Below, piece by piece: positions 7,902 through 16,260 of a stretch of DNA of 64,000 nucleotides. Positions within the stretch are counted from its first letter, which is position 1. Every line of letters starts with the position of its first letter. This stretch comes from Amycolatopsis circi (GTDB lineage Bacteria > Actinomycetota > Actinomycetes > Mycobacteriales > Pseudonocardiaceae). Position numbers and translations under genes: made by a program. The stretch is taken from contig NZ_PQIA01000019.1 of NCBI RefSeq assembly GCF_003385235.1, forward strand, positions 123,315 through 187,314, read 5' to 3'. Under the pieces are notes generated by a model, which was not told the origin of the DNA, did no database searches, and was given only the letters and a program-made list of their open reading frames with translations.

Positions 7902-9464
7902 ATGACGGTTCCCGCGCACTTCAACGCCGCGGAGTACCTGCTCGGCAGCGGCCGGCCGGACGCGCTCGCGGTCGTGTCGCCGCGGCGCACGCTCAGCTAC
8001 GGCGAGCTGGCCGCCGAGACCCACCGGGTCGCGTCCGGACTGCGCGCGCTCGGCGTGCGGCCGGAGGAGCGGGTGATGTTCTGCATGGTCGACGACGTCG
8101 AACTGCTGAGCGGGATCCTCGGCGCGATGCTCGTCGGCGCGGTCGCGGTGCCGGTGTCCACAATGGTCACCGGGCTGGAACTGGGCCAGGTGCTCGCCGA
8201 TTCGCGGGCGCGGGTGCTGTGCGTGTCCGGGGAGTTTTCGGCGCAGGCGGCAGGAGCGCTGACCGGTGCGCCCGAGGTGACCGACGTCGTGCTCGACCGG
8301 GCGGATCCGGCAGAATTCCCCGCCGGGGTGCGGACGCATCGGTGGCCGCTGACCGCTTCGGACGATGTGGTTGCCGCGCCGACCTGGGAGGATTCGCCCG
8401 CGCTGTGGCTGTACACCTCGGGCACGACCGGGCAGCCGAAGGGCGCGATGCACCGGCACGGGAGCATCCGCGCGGTGTGTTCGACTTACGCGTCGCAGGT
8501 GCTGGGAGTGTCCTCTTCGGACCGATTCCTGTCCGTTCCCAAACTGTTCTTTGCCTACGGGTTGGGCAATTCGGCGTTCTTCCCGCTCTCTTGTGGAGGG
8601 ACGACGCTGCTGGAGCCGGCACGTCCGACGCCGGGGATCATCGCCGCGCGGGCGCGGGCGGATCGGCCGACGTTGTTCTTCGGAGTGCCGACGTTCTATG
8701 CGGCGCTGCTGGCCAGCGACGTGCCGGATGACTCGTTTTCCTCGGTGCGGTACGCGGTCTCGGCCGGAGAGCCGTTGCCATCAGCGCTGTTCACGCGGTT
8801 TCGTTCGCGGTTCGGGGTCGAGATCCTGGACGGGATCGGGTCGACCGAGGCGTTGCACATCTTCCTGTCCAACCAGCCGGGCGCGGTGCGGCCGGGGAGC
8901 ACCGGCGTGGCGGTGCCGGGGTATTCCGTCGAGCTTCGGGACGAGCAGGGCACGGTCATTTCAGAGGCGGACCGGGCGGGCGAGCTGTTCGTGTCCGGCC
9001 CGTCCATCGCGACCGGGTATTGGGCGCGATACGAGACTACGAAACAGGTTTTCCAGGGACCGTGGCTGCGGACCGGGGACAGTTATGTGCGCAATTCGGA
9101 CGGCACCTACACGTGTCTCGGCCGATTCGGTGACATGTTGAAGGCGGGCGGAATCTGGGTGTCTCCGTCCGAAGTGGAGGAACGACTGCTGCAACATCCG
9201 GCCGTTGCCGAGGTCGCGGTGGTCGCCGCGCCGGACGAGGACGGATTGGACAAACCGGTGGCGTGCGTGGTCGCCGCGCCTTCGGCCACTGTGGACGCTG
9301 AGGAGCTGATCGAATTTTGTCGCGAGGGCTTGGCGGCGTTCAAGCGACCGCGCGGGGTGGTGGAGATGGCCGAACTGCCGAAGACGGCGACCGGGAAGAT
9401 CCGGCGGAACGTGATCCGCGAAATGGTGCGCGAGTCGCTGCTCGTGCCGCAGCCGCAATCGTGA
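7902..9464 (+). CDS. bclA: Benzoate-CoA ligase family protein
   Basis: A 520-residue adenylate-forming ligase. The P-loop-like motif YTSGTTGQPKGAMH, the A5 region DGIGSTEALHIFLSN, RTGDSYVRNSDGTY and the C-terminal catalytic Lys in PKTATGKIRRN are all present. Overall it looks like a benzoate-CoA ligase, which forms benzoyl-CoA from benzoate, ATP and CoA and so feeds BoxB. GAGGGGG lies upstream of the ATG. Related acids such as hydroxybenzoates or 2-aminobenzoate cannot be ruled out from sequence. Confidence 0.88.
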   Translation: MTVPAHFNAAEYLLGSGRPDALAVVSPRRTLSYGELAAETHRVASGLRALGVRPEERVMFCMVDDVELLSGILGAMLVGAVAVPVSTMVTGLELGQVLADSRARVLCVSGEFSAQAAGALTGAPEVTDVVLDRADPAEFPAGVRTHRWPLTASDDVVAAPTWEDSPALWLYTSGTTGQPKGAMHRHGSIRAVCSTYASQVLGVSSSDRFLSVPKLFFAYGLGNSAFFPLSCGGTTLLEPARPTPGIIAARARADRPTLFFGVPTFYAALLASDVPDDSFSSVRYAVSAGEPLPSALFTRFRSRFGVEILDGIGSTEALHIFLSNQPGAVRPGSTGVAVPGYSVELRDEQGTVISEADRAGELFVSGPSIATGYWARYETTKQVFQGPWLRTGDSYVRNSDGTYTCLGRFGDMLKAGGIWVSPSEVEERLLQHPAVAEVAVVAAPDEDGLDKPVACVVAAPSATVDAEELIEFCREGLAAFKRPRGVVEMAELPKTATGKIRRNVIREMVRESLLVPQPQS

Positions 9465-9477
9465 TCGACTGGCCGGC

Positions 9478-10332
9478 ATGATCGACGAGCACTTCGTGGT
9501 GGACGCCCACGTGCACACCCCGCGACTGCCTACGCTCAAGCCCGCGTGGCTGGACTGGGCGCGCGACTTCGCCGGCGAGTACCCGTGGCGCACGGTGTAC
9601 GACGCGGACGGCACGGTGATCCCCGCGGCGATGGACGACCTCATGGCGAGCGAGGGCGTCGACCGGGTGCTGTTGTTTTGCGAATACAGTCCGCGGGCTA
9701 CCGGCATCCAGGCGATTGAAGACAATCTTCCGTTGGTCGCCTACAACCCGGAGCGATTCCGGCTGGTGGCGAACGTCAACCCGCATCTGCACCATCCGCT
9801 GGTCGACGAGGTGGAACGGCAGATCGCGCTGGGCGCGGTGGCGCTGAAGATCCACCCGGTGCACGGAGCGTTTTCCCCGGCGGACAAGGAGCTGTACCCG
9901 GTCTACGCCTTGTGCGCCGAACGTGGGGTTCCGGTGATCCTCCACTCCGGACTGTCGGTTTTCCCCGGATCCCGTGCTGGCTATGGGGATCCCGCGCTGC
10001 TGTCCGATGTGGTCGAAGACTTCCCGTCGGTGAACTTCGTGTTCGCGCACGGCGGTCGAGGCTGGTGGTACGACGTGGCGGCGTTCATGGCCCAGGCGAG
10101 GCCGAACGTCTGGCTCGACCTCGCCGGGCTGCCGCCGAAGAAGCTGCCGGAGTACTACGCGCGCTTCGACCTCGTTCGGTTGGCGCGTAAGTGGATCTTC
10201 GGCACTGACTGGCCGGGTGTGCCGGGAACCGCGGTGAACGTCCGCGCGGTTGCCGATCTGGGGTTGCCTGCTGATGTCTTGGAAGGCGTTTTGTCCGGCA
10301 ACGCGTTACGGCTGATGCCCGGCTTGCGCTGA
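9478..10332 (+). CDS. Amidohydrolase family protein (TIM-barrel metal hydrolase)
   Basis: A 284-residue Amidohydrolase_2-type protein. The metal site has VDAHVH (His11, His13), a His in VILHSG, a His in FAHGGRG and an Asp in FGTDWPG. Relatives include decarboxylases such as ACMSD and gamma-resorcylate decarboxylase as well as lactonases and hydrolases. It begins 14 bp after the ligase gene on the same strand, so it is probably the last gene of the box operon. A hydrolytic or decarboxylating step downstream of BoxC is inference. Confidence 0.85.
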   Translation: MIDEHFVVDAHVHTPRLPTLKPAWLDWARDFAGEYPWRTVYDADGTVIPAAMDDLMASEGVDRVLLFCEYSPRATGIQAIEDNLPLVAYNPERFRLVANVNPHLHHPLVDEVERQIALGAVALKIHPVHGAFSPADKELYPVYALCAERGVPVILHSGLSVFPGSRAGYGDPALLSDVVEDFPSVNFVFAHGGRGWWYDVAAFMAQARPNVWLDLAGLPPKKLPEYYARFDLVRLARKWIFGTDWPGVPGTAVNVRAVADLGLPADVLEGVLSGNALRLMPGLR

Positions 10333-10333
10333 A

Positions 10334-10978
10334 CTACTTCCGCCAGAACAGGTGATGCACGACCCCGCTGGGGCTGGGGATTTTCTCCAGGTGATAGCGG
10401 TCGGTCAGCTCGTCCGGGCTTTCCCAAAGCCGTTCCCCAGCCCCGAGTTCGATCGGCGCGACGGCGATGTGCACCGTGTCGACGAGTCCGGCGTCGAGGA
10501 ATTGGCGGATCGTGTGGACGCCGCCGCCGATCCGCACGTCCTTGTCGCCAGCGGCCTTCTTCGCCTGCGCGAGCGCTTCCTCCGGACCTGCGTCGAGGAA
10601 GTGGAAAGTGGTCTGGCCCAAGGTGATCGAGGGACGTTCGTGGTGGGTGAGGACGAAGACCGGGGTGCGGAACGGGGGTTCGTCGCCCCACCAGCCCTGC
10701 CAGTCGTGGTTCTCCCACGGGCCGCGTTGCGGACCGAATTTGTTGCGTCCCATTATTTCCGCGCCGATGCTGTCGCTGCGGTGCATGTCGCGGGTGAAGT
10801 AGTCGTCGAGTCCGCGGGTGCCTCCCGGTTCGCTGCGCATGGGCCAGCTTGCGGTGGCCCCGGCCCAGGAGAAGAGCGGTCCCGGATCGGGATGGCCGAA
10901 CGGCTGCTCGAGGGTTTGGTCGGGACCGGCGCCGTAGCCGTCGGCGGAAAGGTTGAAACACTGGACGCGTACGAGCAT
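10334..10978 (-). CDS. Dihydrofolate reductase-like (RibD C-terminal fold) protein
   Basis: A 214-residue protein of the RibD-C/YyaP-like group: MLVRVQCFNLSADGYGAG at the start, ADSIG/EIMGRNKFGPQRGPW in the middle, FVLTHHERP, and the nucleotide-binding IGGGVHTIRQFLDAGLVDTVHIAVAPIELGAGERL. These are NADPH-dependent reductases of mostly unknown substrate. ATG 10978 is chosen because the conserved strand starts there. It is divergent from an HxlR regulator and convergent with the amidohydrolase gene, with only 1 bp between the two stops. Confidence 0.85.
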   Translation of the reverse strand: MLVRVQCFNLSADGYGAGPDQTLEQPFGHPDPGPLFSWAGATASWPMRSEPGGTRGLDDYFTRDMHRSDSIGAEIMGRNKFGPQRGPWENHDWQGWWGDEPPFRTPVFVLTHHERPSITLGQTTFHFLDAGPEEALAQAKKAAGDKDVRIGGGVHTIRQFLDAGLVDTVHIAVAPIELGAGERLWESPDELTDRYHLEKIPSPSGVVHHLFWRK

Positions 10979-10990
10979 CGGGAACCCCCT

Positions 10991-11037
10991 GCTTGTCTTT
11001 TGCAAGCACTATGCCCGAGGTGATGGTAAAGTGCAAG
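10991..11037. promoter_or_regulatory. Repeated TGCAAG motif in the divergent DHFR-like/HxlR gap
   Basis: TGCAAG occurs at 11001 and 11032, 31 bp apart, and GCTTG at 10991 forms a short dyad with GCAAGC at 11002. This is the expected place for the HxlR operator. The spacing of about three helical turns fits two dimers on one face of DNA, but the motif is short. Confidence 0.35.
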
Positions 11038-11056
11038 TGGTCGGAGGAGGTGTGCG

Positions 11057-11551
11057 ATGCCGGACGGTCCGCGCTCGGGGTGCCCGATCAACGCCGCGAT
11101 CGAGGTGATCGGCGACCGGTGGAGCCTGCTGGTCCTGCGCGACATCATGTTCGGCGATCGGCGGCATTTCCGGCAATTGCAGTCGCAGTCCGAGGAAGGC
11201 ATCGCGTCGAATATCCTCGCCGACCGATTGCGCACGCTGACCGAGGCGGGATTGCTTACGCGCGATTCGGCGGGGCGCGGGCAGCGCGCGACTTACAGTT
11301 TGACGGAAGCGGCAATTCAGCTGGTGCCGGTGTTGGTTCAACTGGGGAGCTGGGGATTGCGGCATCGGCCGACGACGCCGGAATTGCGCGTGCGGGCGGA
11401 ACTCCTGGAGGCGGGCGGGCCGCCGTTGTGGGAGGAATTCATGGCGGAGCTTCGGGAGCGGCATCTGGGGACTCCGCGGCCGGACGGGGACGGGCCGACG
11501 GCTACGGAGCGGTTGGCGGCGGCTTACGCGGAGGCCGTCGCTCGCGGGTGA
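11057..11551 (+). CDS. HxlR family transcriptional regulator
   Basis: A 164-residue protein with the HxlR winged helix: CPINAAIEVIGDRWSLLVLRDIMFGDRRHFRQLQ, then GIASNILADRLRTLTEAGLL and a wing of QRATYSLTEAA. The Cys near residue 9 is common in the family. The C-terminal 60 residues are an acidic helical tail. GGAGG lies about 10 bases upstream of the ATG. It is divergent from the DHFR-like reductase, its probable target; such pairs often respond to electrophiles or redox change. Confidence 0.9.
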   Translation: MPDGPRSGCPINAAIEVIGDRWSLLVLRDIMFGDRRHFRQLQSQSEEGIASNILADRLRTLTEAGLLTRDSAGRGQRATYSLTEAAIQLVPVLVQLGSWGLRHRPTTPELRVRAELLEAGGPPLWEEFMAELRERHLGTPRPDGDGPTATERLAAAYAEAVARG

Positions 11552-11699
11552 CGCCTCGTTTCCGCCTGGCCGAGGCGCTTGCCCGGTCCTGGATACATCG
11601 CGCAGAAGTTGATCACTCCATTCGGCATTCGCCCGGTTGAGGCGGATCCTCCGAGATGCCCGGTTCGTCAGCCTTCCCGAGCGAGGAAGGGAGCCGGGA

Positions 11700-12203
11700 A
11701 TGCCGGACGAGGACGAAGTGCGCCGTGTGTCGACGAAAATGTATCGGATCGTCGGCGCGAATCCGGGCCTTCGTGGGGACACGGACGACGCTTGCCAAAT
11801 GGCATGGCTGGAATTCCTGCGACGCCAGCCGACCCTTAATGATTCGCACAGTTTGGCCGGTTGGCTGGCGACCGTCGCGCGGAGGCACGCGCTCCGAGCG
11901 ACGGAAAAGCGTTCGCAAGTTACTTTTGTCGACGATGCGGAACTGGAGACGCATGAATCGGCGGAGTCTCCCGAGCGGGAGACATTGGCCAGCGAATTGG
12001 CGGTCGCGTTGTGGCGAGCGGTCGAGAGGTTCCCGGAACGCCACCGGCGGATGATGTTTCTGCTGGCGTATTACCCGGAGCTTCGGCACGACCAGTTGGC
12101 CGCGGAGCTGGGCATCGCGACGTCGAGCGTGAGCCGGATCCGGCAACGCTGCCTGAGGACCCTTCGGCGACGACTGGAGTCGCAGGGCTTCAGTTATCCA
12201 TGA
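11700..12203 (+). CDS. RNA polymerase sigma factor, ECF type
   Basis: A 167-residue sigma-70-family protein. Region 2 is MYRIVGANPGLRGDTDDACQMAWLEFLRRQ, and region 4 has a helix-turn-helix in HDQLAAELGIATSSVSRIRQRCLRTLRRRL. The ATG at 11700 follows GAGGAAGGGAG; an upstream TTG at 11637 would add 21 residues with no such signal. No anti-sigma gene sits beside it. The next gene on the same strand, an FAD monooxygenase, starts 87 bp away and has its own GGGGGG ribosome site. Targets are unknown. Confidence 0.85.
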   Translation: MPDEDEVRRVSTKMYRIVGANPGLRGDTDDACQMAWLEFLRRQPTLNDSHSLAGWLATVARRHALRATEKRSQVTFVDDAELETHESAESPERETLASELAVALWRAVERFPERHRRMMFLLAYYPELRHDQLAAELGIATSSVSRIRQRCLRTLRRRLESQGFSYP

Positions 12204-12290
12204 CCGGACGGCGAGCCAAAACCGCCGGTCGAGGCCGCGAAACACGGTACGATCCCGACCGTCGTCCAGACGGTGATCAGGGGGGTCGCG

Positions 12291-13508
12291 GTGAGCGGTA
12301 TCAAGGTGCTGGTGGCGGGGGCGAGCATCGCGGGGCCCGCGCTGGCCCACTGGTTGCGCCGGCGGGGAGCCGAGGTGACCGTGGTGGAGCGGGCTCCCGA
12401 GTTGCGTCCCGGCGGGCAGGCGGTGGACGCGCGCGGGGTGGCCAAGGACGTCATCGCGCGCATGGGGCTGGACGCGGCGGTGCGCGCGGCGTGCACCGAC
12501 ACCGCCGGCGCGTACACCGTCGACGCGAACGGGCAAGTGCTGGAGACCTTCCGCGCCGACGACGACGGCGGCGACGGGTTCATCGCGGACATCGAGATCC
12601 TGCGCGGAGACCTGTCCCGGGTGCTCTACGACGACACCCGCGAGGGCGTCGAATACCTCTTCGGCGACCGGATCGCCGAACTCGCCCAGGACGCCGACGG
12701 GGTCGACGTGGTCTTCGCGGGCGGCGACCGGCGGCGTTTCGACCTGGTGGTCGGGGCCGACGGGCTGCACTCGTCGTTGCGGTCGATGGTTTTCGGGCCG
12801 CACGAGCGGTATCTCCATCACCTCGGGCATGTGCTGGCCTTTTACAGCGTGCCCAACGAGTTCGGGCTGGACCGTTGGCTGTTCGAATATCAGGATCAGG
12901 AGTCCGGACGCACCGCTCTCCTGCGCCCCATCCAGGACGCCACCCGTGCGATGGCGATGTTCTACTTCGCCGCGGCTGATTTCGATGTCGACTACCGAGA
13001 CATCGCCGCCCAGAAGGTTCTGCTGCGGGAACGGATGTCCGGCTTCGGCTGGCGGGCTCCGGACATCCTCGCGCACCTGGACGACACCCCGGACTTCTAC
13101 CTCGACCAGGTCGCCCAGGTGGTGATGGACCGCTGGTCGAACGGACGGGTCGGGCTGCTCGGGGACGCGGCGTTCAGCTCGTCGCCGATGTCCGGGCAGG
13201 GCACCGGGCTGGCCCTGGTCGGCGCCTACCTGCTGGCCGGTGAACTGGCCGCCGCCGGATGGGACGCCGACGCCGGGTTCGCCCGCTACGAGGCGCGGAT
13301 GCGCTCGTTCGTCGAAGCCAACCAGGAAATCGGCCGGCTGAACGCCCGCAGTCGCGAGGTCCCTGGGCCGGACGCCGAGCCGAGTCCCGATTTCGCCAGC
13401 GAATGGTTCATGGAGCTGGTCGGGCGCGCGATCAACGGCGTCGAACTGCCCGACTACGCGGGGGTTCCGGACTCCGGACCCTCGATCGCCTCCTCGGCCA
13501 AGCCGTAG
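12291..13508 (+). CDS. FAD-dependent monooxygenase (PHBH/TetX superfamily)
   Basis: A 405-residue group A flavin monooxygenase. It has the Rossmann start VLVAGASIAGPALAHWL, an Arg in VVERAPELRPGGQAVD, VVGADGLHSSLR (DG motif) and VGLLGDAAFSSSPMSGQGT (GD motif). Such enzymes hydroxylate aromatics or inactivate antibiotics. GTG 12291 is preferred because GGGGGG precedes it; GTG 12273 lacks this. It is convergent with a MarR gene, 4 bp apart. Substrate cannot be assigned. Confidence 0.88.
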   Translation: MSGIKVLVAGASIAGPALAHWLRRRGAEVTVVERAPELRPGGQAVDARGVAKDVIARMGLDAAVRAACTDTAGAYTVDANGQVLETFRADDDGGDGFIADIEILRGDLSRVLYDDTREGVEYLFGDRIAELAQDADGVDVVFAGGDRRRFDLVVGADGLHSSLRSMVFGPHERYLHHLGHVLAFYSVPNEFGLDRWLFEYQDQESGRTALLRPIQDATRAMAMFYFAAADFDVDYRDIAAQKVLLRERMSGFGWRAPDILAHLDDTPDFYLDQVAQVVMDRWSNGRVGLLGDAAFSSSPMSGQGTGLALVGAYLLAGELAAAGWDADAGFARYEARMRSFVEANQEIGRLNARSREVPGPDAEPSPDFASEWFMELVGRAINGVELPDYAGVPDSGPSIASSAKP

Positions 13509-13512
13509 GGGC

Positions 13513-13965
13513 TCAGCCGTTCACTGACCGAAGCGTCCGCATCGCCTCCGCCAACCCGGCGGCATCCGGGCCCAGCGGGGTAAGCACGATCCGGCGCAGG
13601 ATCTCCGCGCAAGCTGCCCTCGCCTTGACCGCCACCTCGAGCCCATGCTCGGTCAGCGCGGCGAACGTCACCCGGCGGTCCTCTGGGCTGGGTATCCGGC
13701 AGATCAGGTCGGCGGCGACCAATCGGTCGGCCACCTTCGTGAAACCCCCGCTGGAAAGGGCGGCTTCGGTGGCGAGGCGGGTCATCGGCATCCGGTGTTC
13801 CGGGGACCGCACCAGGCGCAGCAGGATGTCGAACGACGCGGGGGCCAGGCCGAATCGCTCGGCGATCTCGCCCATCAGCGCGTTCTGCGTGGCCAGATAG
13901 CCCTCGATCACGAGGCCCCACCACGTCACGATCTCGTCGTCGTCCGTCTGCGGATCCGGGGTCAT
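13513..13965 (-). CDS. MarR family transcriptional regulator (MhqR-like context)
   Basis: A 150-residue MarR protein: FGLAPASFDILLRLVRSPEHRMPMTRLATEAALSSGGFTKVADRLVAADLICRIPSPEDRRVTFAALTEHG covers helix-turn-helix and wing. It is divergent from a small alpha/beta hydrolase of the MhqD type. In Bacillus, MhqR represses mhqD and responds to quinones, so the same logic is plausible here. The palindrome at 13986-14008 lies between the two genes. Start ATG 13965 begins just before the conserved acidic N-terminus. Confidence 0.88.
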   Translation of the reverse strand: MTPDPQTDDDEIVTWWGLVIEGYLATQNALMGEIAERFGLAPASFDILLRLVRSPEHRMPMTRLATEAALSSGGFTKVADRLVAADLICRIPSPEDRRVTFAALTEHGLEVAVKARAACAEILRRIVLTPLGPDAAGLAEAMRTLRSVNG

Positions 13966-13985
13966 CCGGCGGAGTCTACCCGGAA

Positions 13986-14008
13986 TAACTCTCGCGCGCG
14001 AGAAGTTA
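13986..14008. promoter_or_regulatory. Operator-like palindrome of the MarR/MhqD-like pair
   Basis: A perfect 14-bp core TCTCGCGCGCGAGA (13990-14003) is flanked by TAAC on the left and AGTTA on the right. It lies 20 bp upstream of the MarR ATG and about 62 bp upstream of the hydrolase start. The left half matches the dyad at 829-851. Confidence 0.65.
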
Positions 14009-14070
14009 CCTGGACAATGAAGGGAGCGGCGCATACTCCTGGAAGCGAAGCCGCCGAACGAGGAGCGACG

Positions 14071-14670
14071 ATGATCCACCAGTACACCGAGGGCGATCCC
14101 GATCTCCCGGTGCTTCTTCTCCTGCACGGAACCGGCGGCGGCCCGGACGATCTGCTCGGGTTGGCGAACGAGCTGAGTCCGGGTTCGGGGACGCTCGCGC
14201 CGACCGGGCCGGTGTCGGAAAACGGTGCGGCGCGGTGGTTTCGGCGGCTGTCCGAGGGCGTATTCGACCACAAAGACGTGCGCGCACGGGCGGACGAGCT
14301 GGCGGATTTCCTCAACACAGCACGCGAAAAGCACGGGTTTAGCAGGGTGGTAGCGGTCGGGTTTTCCAACGGTGCCAACATCGCGGCCGCGGTAGCGCTC
14401 ACGCGGCCGGATGCGCTCAAGGAAGCCATTCTGTTCTCCTCGATGTCCCCGTTGCCGGAACCGCCGCGGCTCGATCTCACCGGCACTCGCGTGTTCCTTT
14501 CCAACGGTGAGCAGGACCCGATGGCTCCGCTGCCCGCCAACGACGAACTCGTGCGGCAGCTTCGCGAACGGCACGCCGAAGTGGCGACGCACCGCTGGCC
14601 GGGAGGGCATCAAGTGACCGTCGACGGAATAAGCGCGGCCAGGGCTTGGCTCGCTAGGGTCGAGGCATGA
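14071..14670 (+). CDS. Phospholipase/carboxylesterase family alpha/beta hydrolase (MhqD-like)
   Basis: A 199-residue compact hydrolase with LLLLHGTGGGPDD (oxyanion hole), Ser99 in GFSNGAN, Asp149 in SNGEQDP and His180 in WPGGHQV. This is the dienelactone-hydrolase/MhqD layout. MhqD-type proteins take part in resistance to quinones and hydroquinones in Firmicutes. ATG 14071 follows AGGAG; ATG 14017 would add 18 residues. It overlaps the dipeptidase gene by ATGA, so the two are coupled. Confidence 0.85.
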   Translation: MIHQYTEGDPDLPVLLLLHGTGGGPDDLLGLANELSPGSGTLAPTGPVSENGAARWFRRLSEGVFDHKDVRARADELADFLNTAREKHGFSRVVAVGFSNGANIAAAVALTRPDALKEAILFSSMSPLPEPPRLDLTGTRVFLSNGEQDPMAPLPANDELVRQLRERHAEVATHRWPGGHQVTVDGISAARAWLARVEA

Positions 14671-15797
14671 CCGAGCTGACTCGCGCGCAAGACCTGCTCG
14701 CCTCCACGATCCTCGCCGACGGACACAACGACCTGCCCTGGGCGCTTCGCGCCAAGGCCGGCCCGAACCCGGTCGAAGCGGTCGCCGGAGTGGACCTGAC
14801 GGTGGGCCAGCCGACGCTGCACACCGACTTTCCCAAACTCGCCGAAGGCAAGCTGGGTCTGCAGTTCTGGTCGGTGTACGTCCCGTGCGAGTTCAAGGGC
14901 GACAGCGCGGTCACCGCGGTCCTCGAACAGATCGAGGTGGTTTACCAGCTGGCCGAGCGCTACCCCGAGCGGCTGCGGCTGGTGACGACGGCCGACGAGG
15001 CCGAGGCGGCGTTCGCGGACGGGCGGATCGCGTCGCTGCTCGGCGCCGAAGGCGGGCACAGCATCGCGGAATCTCTCGGGGTGCTGAGGGTTCTGCGTCG
15101 GCTCGGCGTCCGGTACATGACGCTGACGCACAACTTCAACACCACCTGGGCGGACTCCGGAACGGACAAGCCCGAGCACGACGGGCTCACCGAGTTCGGC
15201 CGCGAGGTCGTGCGCGAGATGAACCGGATCGGCATGCTCGTGGATCTTTCTCACGTCGCGCCGAGCACCATGCGCGCCGCGATCGAGGTGTCCAGCGCGC
15301 CGGTGATCTTCAGCCACTCGTCGTGCCGCGCGGTCAACGACCACCCGCGCAACATCCCCGACGACGTGCTCGCCCAGCTTCCCGGCAACGGCGGCGTCGC
15401 GATGATCACCTTCGTGCCCGCCTTCATCTCCGCCGCGGTCACCGAGTGGGACAACCAGCTCCGGGACGCGATGACGGCCGCCGGACAGGAGTTCCTCGAC
15501 CTCGGCCAGCGCGGCCGGTTCGCCGAGACCTGGGACGCGCCGCCCAAGCCGAAGTCGACGATCGAGGACGTCGTCGCGCACCTCGAGCACGCGCGCGAGG
15601 TCGCCGGGATCGACCACATCGGGCTCGGCGGCGACTACGACGGAGTCGGCGAGCTGCCGGAAGGCCTCGAGGACGTGTCGAAGTACCCGGTGCTCATCGC
15701 CGCGCTGATGGAACGCGGCTGGAGCGACGAGGACTGCGCGAAACTCGCCGGCCGCAACACGCTGCGGGTGCTGCGCGACGTCGACGCGAAGCTCTGA
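14667..15797 (+). CDS. Membrane dipeptidase-type (M19 renal dipeptidase) peptidase
   Basis: A 376-residue M19 dipeptidase. The zinc site has DGHNDLPWALR near residue 23, the bridging Glu in LLGAEGGHSI, His in VDLSHVAPST and His in IFSHSSCRAVNDHPRN, followed by GLGGDYDGVGELPEGLEDVSKYP. The family hydrolyses dipeptides, including D-amino-acid ones, and some bacterial members act on peptidoglycan-derived or xenobiotic dipeptides. No signal peptide is seen, so it is probably cytoplasmic. It is coupled to the hydrolase gene by an ATGA overlap. Confidence 0.92.
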   Translation: MTELTRAQDLLASTILADGHNDLPWALRAKAGPNPVEAVAGVDLTVGQPTLHTDFPKLAEGKLGLQFWSVYVPCEFKGDSAVTAVLEQIEVVYQLAERYPERLRLVTTADEAEAAFADGRIASLLGAEGGHSIAESLGVLRVLRRLGVRYMTLTHNFNTTWADSGTDKPEHDGLTEFGREVVREMNRIGMLVDLSHVAPSTMRAAIEVSSAPVIFSHSSCRAVNDHPRNIPDDVLAQLPGNGGVAMITFVPAFISAAVTEWDNQLRDAMTAAGQEFLDLGQRGRFAETWDAPPKPKSTIEDVVAHLEHAREVAGIDHIGLGGDYDGVGELPEGLEDVSKYPVLIAALMERGWSDEDCAKLAGRNTLRVLRDVDAKL

Positions 15798-15834
15798 ATT
15801 AGCGCATCACGGCGAGTGGGCGGACAATCACGAT

Positions 15835-16257
15835 ATGTCCCACGCGCGAAACGACGGTCCCGAAGGGGCCGCGAAATCGGAAATTCCCGAGGCGCCGGGC
15901 ACCGAGGTGCCCGGCGCGCTCGACCCCGCCGCCCCGGGCACCGCTCCGGGAGCCGAACCCGGACCGCGACCGCCCGCCGCGAAACCCGCGAGCCGCCCCG
16001 GCAAGGGCAAGGTCAAGTCGACCCGCATCAGCGGCACCTGGATCGCCGTCATCGTGGCGATCATCCTGCTGGTGTTCCTGCTGGTGTTCATCCTGCAGAA
16101 CCTGGACACGGCGACCGTCCACTTCCTGGGCGTGTCCGGCAGCATGCCGCTCGCGGTGGCGATGCTGTTCGCCGCCATCGCGGGCGCGGCGCTGGTCGCG
16201 CTGATCGGCGGGGCGCGGATTCTCCAGCTGCGGAAGCAGGCTCGGCGGCGTAGGTGA
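15835..16257 (+). CDS. LapA (DUF1049) domain membrane protein
   Basis: A 140-residue protein. Residues 1-62 are a Pro/Ala/Gly-rich cytoplasmic tail. Then follow GTWIAVIVAIILLVFLLVFILQN (helix 1), the LapA loop NLDTATVHFLGVSGSMPLA, a second helix VAMLFAAIAGAALVALIGG and a basic end LRKQARRRR. LapA-domain proteins are small inner-membrane proteins of poorly known role. A family A hairpin begins 4 bp past its stop. Confidence 0.85.
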   Translation: MSHARNDGPEGAAKSEIPEAPGTEVPGALDPAAPGTAPGAEPGPRPPAAKPASRPGKGKVKSTRISGTWIAVIVAIILLVFLLVFILQNLDTATVHFLGVSGSMPLAVAMLFAAIAGAALVALIGGARILQLRKQARRRR

Positions 16258-16260
16258 GTC

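Noticed and set aside
6411..8459. Long minus-strand frame opposite boxB and the ligase
   Set aside because: Arg/His/Val-rich antisense reading with no motif; both plus-strand genes are certain.
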